Below, piece by piece: positions 45,101 to 57,100 of a stretch of DNA of 64,000 nt. The notes below the pieces were generated by a model. The model did no database searches. It worked only from the letters and a program-made list of their open reading frames with translations, and had not been told where the DNA came from. How positions within the stretch are numbered: the stretch's first letter is position 1; the number at the start of each line of letters is the position of its first letter. This DNA is from Atherinomorus stipes (lineage: Eukaryota > Chordata > Actinopteri > Atheriniformes > Atherinidae), in the NCBI GenBank assembly GCA_023101725.1, contig JALJCO010008708.1:310001-374000 (forward strand), in the 5' to 3' direction. A program made the position numbers and the translations under genes.

Positions 45101-48100
45101 TAAAAGTAATCTTCTAGGTATACTATTAGTGTACTTGTACTAAAACTTCAAGCTCACTTTTACTTTTAGAAAGTAAAATATACTGAAAATATACTTTTAG
45201 GTATACTGTTAGTTTACGCGTACTAAAACTTTAAGCTTACTTTTACTCTTACAAAGTACACTTTTGTATACTTGTACTTAAACTTCAAGCTTACTTTTAC
45301 AAAGTACACTTTAAAGTATACTGAAAGTATACTTCTAGGTATACTGTTAGTTTACTCGTACTAAAACTTTAAGCTTAGTTTTACTCTTACAAAGTACACT
45401 TTTAGGTATACTAAAAGTAATCTTCTAGGTATACTATTAGTGTACTTGTACTAAAACTTCAAGCTCACTTTTACTTTTAGAAAGTAAAATATACTGAAAA
45501 TATACTTTTAGGTATACTGTTAGTTTACGCGTACTAAAACTTTAAGCTTACTTTTACTCTTACAAAGTACACTTTTGTATACTTGTACTTAAACTTCAAG
45601 CTTACTTTTACAAAGTACACTTTAAAGTATACTGAAAGTATACTTCTAGGTATACTGTTAGTTTACTCGTACTAAAACTTTAAGCTTACTTTTACTCTTA
45701 CAAAGTACTTTTGTATACTTGTACTTAAACTTCAAGCTTACTTTTACAAGTCACTTTAAAGTATACTGAAAGTATACTTCGAGGTATACTGTTAGTTTAC
45801 TCGTACTAAAACTTTAAGCTTACTTTTACTCTTACAAAGTACACTTTTAAGTATAATAAAAGAAAAATTTAGGTATATATTAGTGTCTTGTACTTAAACT
45901 TCAAGCTTACTTTTATTTTAGAAAGTATACTGAAAGTATACTTTTAGGTATACTGTTAGTTTACGTAACTTTGCTTTTTTCTCTAAAATCAGTTATTGTT
46001 TTTAAAGTAATTTTATACGAAAGAGGTTTTAAAGTCACTTTTGTTACTTGTACTTAAACTTCAAGCTTCTTTTAAAAGCAATTACTGAAAGTATAGAGGT
46101 ATACTGTTAGTTTACTCGTACTAAAACTTTGCTTATTTTACTTTACAAAGTACCTTTTAGTTCTAAAAGTTCTACGTACTATTAGTGTACTTGTACTAAA
46201 ACTTCAAGCTCACTTTTACTTTTAGAAAGTAAAATATACTGAAAATATACTTTTAGGTATACTGTTAGTTTACGCGTACTAAAACTTTAAGCTTACTTTT
46301 ACTCTTACAAAGTACACTTTTGTATACTTGTACTTAAACTTCAAGCTTACTTTTACAAAGTACACTTTAAAGTATACTGAAAGTATACTTCTAGGTATAC
46401 TGTTAGTTTACTCATACTAAAACTTTAAGCTTACTTTTACTCTTACAAAGTACACTTTTGTATACTTGTACTTAAACTTCAAGCTTACTTTTACAAAGTA
46501 CACTTTTAAAGTATACTGAAAGTATACTTCTAGGTATACTGTTAGTTTACTCATACTAAAACTCTAAGCTTACTTTTACTCTTACAAAGTACACTTTTGT
46601 ATACTTGTACTTAAACTTCAAGCTTACTTTTACAAAGTACACTTTTAAGTATACTGAAAGTATACTTCGAGGTATACTGTTAGTTTACTCGTACTAAAAC
46701 TTTAAGCTTAGTTTTACTCTTACAAAGTACACTTTTAAGTATACTAAAAGTATTCTTCTATGTATACTGTTAGTTTTCTAGCAGTAAACTTCTCAATACC
46801 CTTTTAGTTTAAGACATAGTCGACCTAACCTTTTCGGTTTGCTATGAGTTTACTGATAATACACTTATAGTACACTGTTTAGTGTTTAAAAATATATTTT
46901 CAAATATACTGGTCTGGTAGCATCTAGCTTGGTTAGCATCTAGCCCAGAGTACGTTGGCTGTCAATCACTTGCCCTGAGGCCGCTCTTTGCCCGGTTTTG
47001 TATTTTCCGGGAGTGACGAGAGCGCCCGGCCCGACTGGCTTCACTTTTAGCTCTTCAGAAACCAACGTAGCAGAAAGTTCGTCTCGGTTTTTAACGCTAT
47101 AGTTTTTACCAACATGGAAGAACTTTCTGAGATGAAACTGCATAACGATGTTTAATTGTGTTGTGTGTATAGTTACATGCAGGAGATACATATGTAGGTA
47201 GATGTGTGTATATGAATGTTGGCTCAGGTGCAGATATGCGTATATGTACACATTGCATGTGTATACATGTTAATGATAACGGTTCATATTATCTATCTCT
47301 ATATTTAATTGTATACAAGTACTCTTCTGCCTACTTCATTTTTATTACTAAGATTTATAAAGAAATGAAGATGTATTGTGAGACACACCTGTGTGTGAGT
47401 CTCCTCTAATTAATTTTCTAATTTTATCTTTTTTTTTGTTGCTGTTTGATTTGTTTTTGTATTTTTAATCATCTTTTATTAATGTATATATTTTCAGGAC
47501 CCCAGGAAGAAAAGCTGCAGCTCACCTGTATGAGATCCTTTCAATAAACTAAACTATTCCCAGAGAAAAAAAAGATCATGACAGCTCAAAAATATTCCTT
47601 AAATTGATAATCTGACCTTTACACTTGATTTTAAGTTGACATTTAACAGTTTAAAACCACTTTCTTATCCAAAAAACCAACAAAAACCTAAAAACAGAAC
47701 AAGCTTTTAACACAAACTGCAGAGGCATCTATTAATACATAAATCCTGACTGTGAGTCCTCTGGGTGGAGGTGGATAAGCTAAAAGCTAAAATCCCCCTA
47801 AAAGCAGCCCGTGTCATGCTGCGAGCTGTAAACAGAGTTCACAGCCGCTCAGAGGGGGGGGGTGCTTTCCGCACCGTGCAGCAGGATGAGTCTGTAGCGG
47901 CTGCGACAGTCCAGCGACTGATCCAGGACGTCCTGCAGGGTCCTGAAGAAGAGCAGGACCTGCTGCCTGCGCTCGGGCTCCCCGAACCCCGCGCTCCTCT
48001 CCTGGGACATCCTGTAGAGCGTCAGCAGAGGGGTCGCATACTCCACCGCACAGTCGTAGACCTGCACACACACACACAACTTCAGAGGGCTTTAGCATTG

Positions 48101-51100
48101 ACTTACACTGATTTCCTGGAGGCTTACACTAAGACTTTAAGTTGTGTTAATGATTGATAATTTGGGGATCTGCTTTTTGCCCCTGAGGGAAAGCCAAGTT
48201 CCCCCGACGGTACAGTTTTAACAGATTTACGTCCTCACAACGCGAGCAGAGCAAGGGCACTCGGATGAAGACGAGCTGACACCCAGAGGAAGACACATTT
48301 AATCCTTTAAAAGCTCGCTGCTCTCTGCTTTCTGTCAGACATGTTTGATGGAGATGTTTTACAGGTAGATGGTGCTGCTACTGTGCAATAACACGTCACT
48401 GCTCTGCAGGTCAAGTCTCAGCTTCAACCACCAGGTGGCGGTAATGCTTTGCAAGAAAGGTACATTTTTATGCAGGAGTCTGCAACCTTCACAGCCCAGA
48501 GAGCCGTTTCCCCTCAAAACAGATATTTAAACGTGTCCGGAGCCGCAAATATTTCATGACCTTTCTTCAAAAAACAACTTGTAATTTTGATAAAAAAAAA
48601 AAAAGGTAAGAATTCTGAGATTTAAGTCAAAATTCTTATTTTGTTCTCAAATTTTTTTCTTCAGCTTCCGTACAAAACAATACATAAAAACTTTGAAAAA
48701 AACCTTATAATTTGATGAACACTAACTAAGAAATTTGTTGCTATTTTTAAAGAACCAGAGTTTTATTTAGACTTTTAGGTTTTAGAAAACAAAATTACAG
48801 AAGAGGATTAAGGCCACTGTAGAAAAAATAAAATAAAATTCTGAGAAGAAAGTCAGAATTTTAACTTCTCCCAGAACATAAACAAAAAAAAAAAATAAAA
48901 ATCAGGAGATTAAAAAAAAAAAAAAAAAAAAATCCTGAAAATTTGTTTTAATATTCCACAAAAGGAAAAAAAATTCCAGAAAAAGTAAGAATTTTGAGAT
49001 TAAAGTCAAAATTCTTCTCAGGATTTTTTTCTTCAGCTGCCCTAATTTTATTCCGTACAAAACAAATCATAAAAACTTTGAAAAAAAAAAAAAAAACTTA
49101 TAATTTTGATGAACACTAACTTTATGAAATTTGTTGCCATTTTTAAAGAACCAGAGTTTTATTTAGACTTTTAGGTTTTAGAAAACAAAGTTACAGAAGA
49201 GGATTAAGGCCACTGAAGAAAAAATAAAGTAAAATTCTGAGAAGCAAGTCAGAATTTTAACTTCTTCCCGAACATTGTTCGGGAAAAAAAAAAGAAAAAA
49301 GAAAGAAAAAAAGAAAGAAAAAAAAAAAAAAGAAGAAAAAATCAGGAGAATTTAAAAAAAAAAAAAAACATTCTGAGAATTCTGACTTTCTTCAGATATT
49401 GGGGGAAAAAAAATCCTAAAAATTTGTTTATTATTCTAGATAAAAGTTAGAATTCTGACTTTTTCAGTAATTGAACAAAGAAAACAGAGAGAAATGTTAA
49501 ACATTACTGGTACTTTTACTTGTAAAAAGTTAGAGCTAAAACCTACATTTGTTGTCATGTATATTTTCAAATATTACTCAGTTCTTTCTCATTTTTAGTC
49601 GATGTCATTGAACCGTTGTGGACGGTCCAAAGAGCCACTTGTTGCTCTGGAGCTGCAGGTTGCAGACCCCTGTTTTTAAGCATAAATAATTTGCAATGAA
49701 AAGGCAAATCACATAATCTAGTACGTGTCATGCATGTAAATAAATCAACAAACAAAGATAGCAGTCCTCACAGTACTTATTTAGAATTAAAATGGAAATG
49801 TGATCATGTTTAAATGTTTTAAAGATGTTTAATGTGACTTGTTTCCCTTCAGTCTTTCCATCTAATTTATAAAGGTGGATCTAAATTAACGAGAAGTCAT
49901 TTATCAAGTTATAAAAACTTCAGATACAGTAGGGATTCTATTATTGAGCAGATTTAGTGTTTTATAAAGGTTAATTAATGAGGAATAACAATGGTGACTT
50001 TCAGGGCAGATATTTGTTAGATCTACAGGCTCTGGTGAATGTCGCGTTGGTTTCTGTCAGATACATAAAAGTAGTCAAAAAAGGACATTGCAAAACAAAG
50101 GTGTTAAAGCAACTGATATTTGAACCACCTACCAAACCTTGTCGGGGTTTAATGTTATTTTTCACACAAAAAAAAACACGCTATTAAAATAAATTCAAGA
50201 AGAAGAAAAAAAACTACTTGAGGAATTCTCTTTAAAAATACTGTAATCATCCATTAGGAACACTATTAAAGAATAAATGAAATAAAATGATTTTAAAATA
50301 ATAAATTAATAAAAATGTTTAAATTTTACTTTCTGTGGCTAAAGTAATCTGTGTTGTGTGAAAAACTGTTTGCCCTCTTCCTGATTTTTTTTTCATTTTT
50401 GTCACACTGAAATGTTTCAGATCAAACAAATTAGCAATTTTTAAATGAAGATTTTTATTAGTAAGGGAAGAGAAAAATCCAAACCTTTATGGTCCTGTGT
50501 GAAAAAGTGATTGCCCCTCCTGTTAAAACATAAATGAACTGTGGTTTTTCACATCTTTGGAAAGCTGAGTTCAGTTTCTCTATCCACATCCAGGCCTGAT
50601 TACTGCCACACCTGTTCTCCTTCCAGAAATCACTTAAATAGGACCTGCCTGACAAAGTGAAGTAGACCAAAAGATCCTCCAAAGCTAGACATCATGCTGC
50701 CATCCAAAGAAATTCAGGAACAAATGAGAAACAACAGTCATTGAGATCTATCAGTCTGGAAAAGGTTCCAAAGCCATTTCTAAAGCTTTGGGACTCCAGA
50801 GAACCACAGTGAGAACCATTATCCACAAATGGTGAAAACATGGAACAGTGGTGAACCTTCCCAGGAGGGGCCGGCCGACCAAAATGACCCCAAGAGCACA
50901 GCGACGACTCATCCAAGAGGTCACAAAAGACCCCAGAACAACATCCAAGAACTGCAGGCCTCACTTGCCTCAATGAAGGTCAGTGTTCATGACTCCCCCA
51001 TCAGAAAGAGACTGGGGGGGCAAAAATGGCTGCATGGGAGAGTTCCAAGACCAAAACCACTGCTGAGCAAAAAGAACATAAAGGCTCGTCTCAGTTTAGC

Positions 51101-54100
51101 CAGAAAGCATCTTGATGATCCCCAAGACTTTTGGGAAAATCCTCTGTGGACTGACGAGACAAAAGTGGAACTTTCTGGAAGGTGGAGGTCCCATTACATC
51201 TGGCGTAAAAGTAACACGGCATTTCAGAAAAGGAACATCATAGCAACAGTAAAACATGGTGGTGGTAGTGTGATGGTCTGGGGCTGTTTTGCTGCTTCAG
51301 GACCTGGAAGACTTGCTGTGGTAAATGGAACCATGAATTCTGCTTCTACCAAAAAATCCTGAAGGAGAACGTCCGGCCATCTGTTGGTGACCTCAAGCTG
51401 AAGCGCACTTGGGTTCTGCAGCAGAACAATGATCCAGAACACACCAGCAAGTCCACCTCTGAATGGCTTAAGAACAACAACATGAAGACTTTGGAGTGGC
51501 CTAGTCAAAGTCCCCAAACATTTTGTATTTACTTGTGTTATCTTTGTCTAATATTTAATCTGATCTGAAACATTTAAGTGTGACAAAAATGCAAAAAATA
51601 AGAAATCAGGAAGGGGGCAAACACTTTTTCACACAACTGTATTATTTAATAGGAGACACAGCTGAAAGGGTTAAAAATTAATTCAATTGATTAACTACAA
51701 TTCAACAGTAACTGTGTTGTTATAAACCCATCATTTTCATAAAAGGCCTTAATAAAAATAAAGTGTTAACTATTAAATTTTTACTTCACACTCAAAAATC
51801 TAAATAATCTAAAAGAATACAATCTTCAAATTATTACCGTATTTTCTGGACTATAAGTCACACTTTTTTCCAGTTTGGTTGCTTGTGCAACTTATATACC
51901 AAAATATATACAATTTAACATATTTTTGAAGTATTATTCATATTGACTGACAGGAGCCAAGTAGTAAATATTACCGTCTGATCTCAAAAGAGGGCGCTAT
52001 AGGCTTGTGATGACTATATTCTGTTCCAAGGGCAAAAATCCCAAAATAGCCTTATCTCAGTGAGAGGAGTTCATTTTGGACATCTGCCTGTGTGGTGGAA
52101 CAAATCCTCCAAAAACACTTTTATCCTTCTTCGTTATGATGTTTGTTCATTTACGGGCATTAACGTTGGAATTAGACTGATTGGGTCATTTTTAGCAGTA
52201 AAAAGTTGGACATGAAAATCCGAAAAAAAAACCTTTTTTAGATAAATAAATGCGACTTATAGTCCGGTGCGACTTGTATATGTTTTTTTCCTCTTCATGA
52301 TGCATTTTTTGACTGATGCGACGTACACTTAGGAGCGACTTAAAGTCGAGAAAATACAAAATTAAAATGAGAAATAGATAAATACATAAATGATCCCCCA
52401 TCCTGCTGATTTTAGACCAATCATCTCGCTGTCAGCTTTGGCAGCACGACATCTGCTGAACACTCACCGGAGAGTTTGTCTTACCTTCCCTTGCCCATCG
52501 TGCACTCTGTAGACGCTGTGCTTGTAAACCCGACCCCGGACCCCCGCCCTGTTCATCTCATTGTTTGGAAGGTTGTCATAAAAATGGATGTTGTCGTCCT
52601 CATCCTCCAGCTTGTCTGGGATGTTGGTATCAAGAGGGATGAGGATGAGGAGTTTCCTGGAGCCGCGGCCCCAGAGGGAATTGCTGGACTGATGCGTGGC
52701 ACGAAACGCTGCGATGGACTCCTCCAGACCTGCATGGATGCAAATTCAGATCTCTTAATGCACGTTCAGCGCTGTACAGCTCGGGAACGCTGAGGAAACA
52801 GCAGCTGGCTGGTTGGAAACACAGTAAATGCTGTAAAATCCAACAACGAGCATCCGTGTGGTGTGTGCATGCATGTGTTACTGACGTGGGAGCACCAGCT
52901 GCAGGTAACCCAGGTAGAAGGACCAGGCCAGGCCGTGGGCCACGTTCATCTTCCCCCTCTCGCAGAGGTCTGACACCTCCACCTCAGACGGACCCTGCAG
53001 AAACAGCCAGAAGGATGACACAACTCCTCCCCTCGGCTCCGAAGGGCATCAGGCAAAAGAAAAAGAGCATTCATTCACCGAAGCTGCTCTTTCTTACGTA
53101 GGACAGAAATGTCTTTAGACAGAATTCAGAGCAAAGAAAAGCTGCGAAGCTGCAGGAGATTATGATTTTAGATTATGATTATGATTACGGTCTGAGCACA
53201 AGGGTCATTCTCGCTGATGAAGACACGTTTTGAGACAGAAAAGAGCTGCAACGCTTACAAACAGCTGATGCTCTGACAGTTGTTCTTACAGGCATTTAAA
53301 GGAACATTCCACCCACAGAATGATGTAACTTTATCTTCCACTTCCCCTCATGGTGAGAAAGACTCTGGAGCACATTTTTAATATCTCAAATGCAGCCGGC
53401 GACCAGGAAGGCTTCTGGTTTCCCCCCAACTTTCATATAATGGAGTTCACCGGGGCCCGAGCCAAAAAGGTCCATTAAAGTCCACAAAAACTTGTCAATA
53501 TTCCTCCATTAATCCAAGTGTCCTGAGTGGGTGCGCCAGAATTTACTGGAAACGACGTCATGTAGTAGATTTGTAGAGCCTAAACAGAACTACATCTTAA
53601 TTTCACGAAGTCGTGCATATGCGCGTTCACGAAACTACGGAAGCCTCGGGGTTCAGAGCCTACTCTGCTGATAATACAAGCGTAGAAGAAGAAATTCACT
53701 GTTTACATTGTGCTAAGAGCGACAGAGCTGCAGACAAACCGGGACAAACACAAGAGGCTCCAAGAGGGGTTGATACTGATTTAAAACAAAGAAAGAAAGA
53801 AAAAGAAAACGTGCGATCTCGTTTGCCGCCGCCTCCGTAGAAAGAAAAAAAAACAAAACTCATACAGCTTGATAAGGTACAAAAATGGACCAGGACCGAA
53901 GGTACAGAAATGTCTTTCAGAAAGGACCCCCCCCCCCCCCAGCTACCCTTTTAAGTACAAACTGGTACCTTTATTTTTGAGTGTGTAGAAAAGTCCCTGC
54001 ATGATGTGCCCTGATATCTACGTGTATCTGCAGGTTCAGGTTCAACTTTACACACAGTGGAAAGTACAAGTTAACACGTGTGTCCAGGTTTTCATCCACC

Positions 54101-57100
54101 ACCCAGCTGTTTGAGATAATAATGACTGACTGAAATATTTAGTTTTCATATGCACTGATGTGTTTTCATAAGAACCACTGAGCACTTTAACAGTTTCACT
54201 AATGTCACATACATTTATGTCATTTATGTAATTAATTGACAATATTCTGTAATTCATTTCATATGGATTCACTTTGGTCAATAAATTCGGACACATATTG
54301 TGGTGCATCGTGGATTCATTTTATTGCAATATATTGATTATTGCAGAATCGCAGTATCGTGATATTATCGTTATCGTAGGTAAAATATTGTGATAGTATC
54401 GTATCATACCTAGTGATTCAAACATGTGGAAATGAGCGATGATTGTGTGTGAAGTTGGAACCTCACCAGCATTCCCAGGCTTTTAAACAGCGTGTAAGCA
54501 ACGGGAGTCAGGAAAAGCAGTTCCCAGTGTTGGTTTGTGTGCGGCAGAGTGTGCCTGGTGAGGTGCAGCACCAGGGCGGCCACCGCTGCAGCCAGCAGGG
54601 TTTTACCCCACAAACCGCAGGCCCACAGCATGTGGAGCGCTCGGCTTCCATACCTGCAAACACAGAGAGCAACAACATGCTGTTGGTGTTGATTCTGCGT
54701 CCGAACTGTGTCATCTGCCACTAACTTATGCTGAGCTGGTCACTGGAACAAAACATAAAACAATCATTGATGTAGTTTTACAAATATTAAAGGAGTAGTC
54801 CACCCACAGAATGATGTAACTTTATCTTCCACTTCCCCTCATGGTGACAAAGACTCTGCAGCACTTTTTTAATATCTCAAATGCAGCCGGTGATCAGGAA
54901 GGCGTCTCATTCTCATCTCATGGGTAGCGTCCAGAATTTACTGGAAACCCATCATTTAGTAGATTTTTAGAGCCTAAACAGTACTACATCAGTACTACAT
55001 CAGTACTACATCACATCTCCTGCAAACACGCTGATGCGCGTTCACAAAACTACAGAGGCCGCGGCAGACGAGATCACACGTTCTCTTTTTCTTTCTTTCT
55101 TTGTTTTAAATCAACATCAACCCCTCTTGGACCCTCTTGTGTTTGTCCCGGTTTGTCTGCAGCTCTGTCGCTCTTAGCACAATGTAAACAGCGAATTTCT
55201 TCTTCTACGCTTGTATTATCGGCAGAGTAGGCTCTGAACGCCGAGGCTTCCGTAGTTTCGTGAACGCGCATATGCACCTTTTGCAGAAGTAAGATGTTCT
55301 TCTGTTTAGGCTCTAAAAAATCTCCTAAATGACGTCGTTTCCAGTAAATTGTGGACGCTACCCACTCAGGACACTTGGATTACATTGGACGAGCAGTATG
55401 GAGGAATATTGACAAGTTTTTGTGGACTTTTATGGACCTTTTTGGTTCGGACCCTGGTGAACTCCATTATATGAAAGTTGGGGGGAAACCAGAAGCCTTC
55501 CTGATCGCCCGCTGCATTTGAGATATTAAAAAAGTGCTGCAGAGTCTTTCTCACCATGAGGGGAAGTGGAAGATAAAGTTACATCATTCTGTGGGTGGAA
55601 TGTTCCTTTAAGACTGTCCTCTCCCGTCCAGGCTCCGTTCTGGTAGAAAAGGTGTGAATATTTCTTGCTGGAACACAGTTCCGGTCCGTTCCGGCTTACT
55701 TTCACCTCTGATCTGAAATCAGCTGTGACCTGGCAACTATAACAGAAATAGAACATTTTTATGTAGCTACATCAAATGACTGCCTGTCTGAGGTTGACAT
55801 CATTATTATGATTATTATTAAAAAGTAAAAAAGAAATAAACAGCGACATAATGAGATATACAGGGGGTGGACAATGAAACTGAAGCACTTGGTTTTAGAC
55901 CACAATCATTTATTAGTATGGGGGGGGGGCCTCCTTTTGCGGCCAATACAGCGACAATTCGTCTTGGAAATGACATCTCCAAGTCCTGAACAGTGGTCAG
56001 AGGGATTTTAAGCCATTCTTCTTGCAGGATAGTGGCCAGGTCACTACGTGATGCTGGTGGAGGAAAACGTTTCCTGACTCGCTTCTCCAAAACTCCCCAA
56101 AGTGGCTCAATAATATTTAGATCTGGTGACTTTGCAGGCCATGGGAGATGTTCAGCTTCACTTTCATGTTCATCAAACCAATCTTTCACCAGTCTTGCTG
56201 TGTGTATTTGTGCATTGTCATCCTGATACACTGCACCGCCTTCAGGATACAATGTTTGAACCTTTGGATGCACATGGTCCTCCAGAATGGTTCAGTAGTC
56301 CTTGGCCCATCTAGCACAAGTCCTGGGCCAAGCGAATGCCGTGATTTGGGCCGCTGTGGTTTTACGTTTTTTGGATACAATCCGGGTTAGCACCCGAACA
56401 TCCCGTTCAGACAGCTTCCTCTTGCGTCCACAGTTAATCCTGTTGGATGTGGTTCGTCCTTCTTGGTGGTATGCTGACATTACCCTGGATACTGTGGCTC
56501 TTGATACATCACAAAGACTTGTCTTGGTCACAGATGCGCCAGCAAGACGTGCACCAACAATTTGTCCTCTTTTGAACTTTGATATGTCACCCATAATGTT
56601 GTATGCATTGCAATGTTTTGAGCAAAACCGTGCTTTTTACCTGCTAATTGAACCTTCACACTCTGCTCTTACTGGTGCAATTAATGAATATTTGCCACCA
56701 GGCTGGTCTGATTTAGCCATGAAACCTCCCACACTAAAATGACAGCTGTTTCAGTTTCATTGTCTAACCCCTGTACGTTCAGATCATGGGTTGTATTTTA
56801 CTCGCAGATATTCAGCACAAGATATACCAATAACTTAGAAGTCAATGTAGTTAACCCAGTATTTGCAATGCAAACATGCTCCTGTCACATCCTCCACAGC
56901 AGCATTTCCCTCCTGTGATGTCTCTCTCTGTGTTGCAGTGTGTTCGCATGGCTGCTGAACTCAGATGGGGTGACTCATCAAAATTATTAGCTGGTGTAGA
57001 CTTACATCTACCCTGGTCTGCCGAGCAGTCATTGAGACTTTGACCCTTGAACAATTAAATGTATTAACATGACTTTGTTTTCATGTTAATTTTGTTAATC

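Noticed and set aside
53613..53840. Host exon in a STING intron
   Set aside because: The same frame occurs in a second MITE copy at 55074-55277, so it belongs to the repeat.
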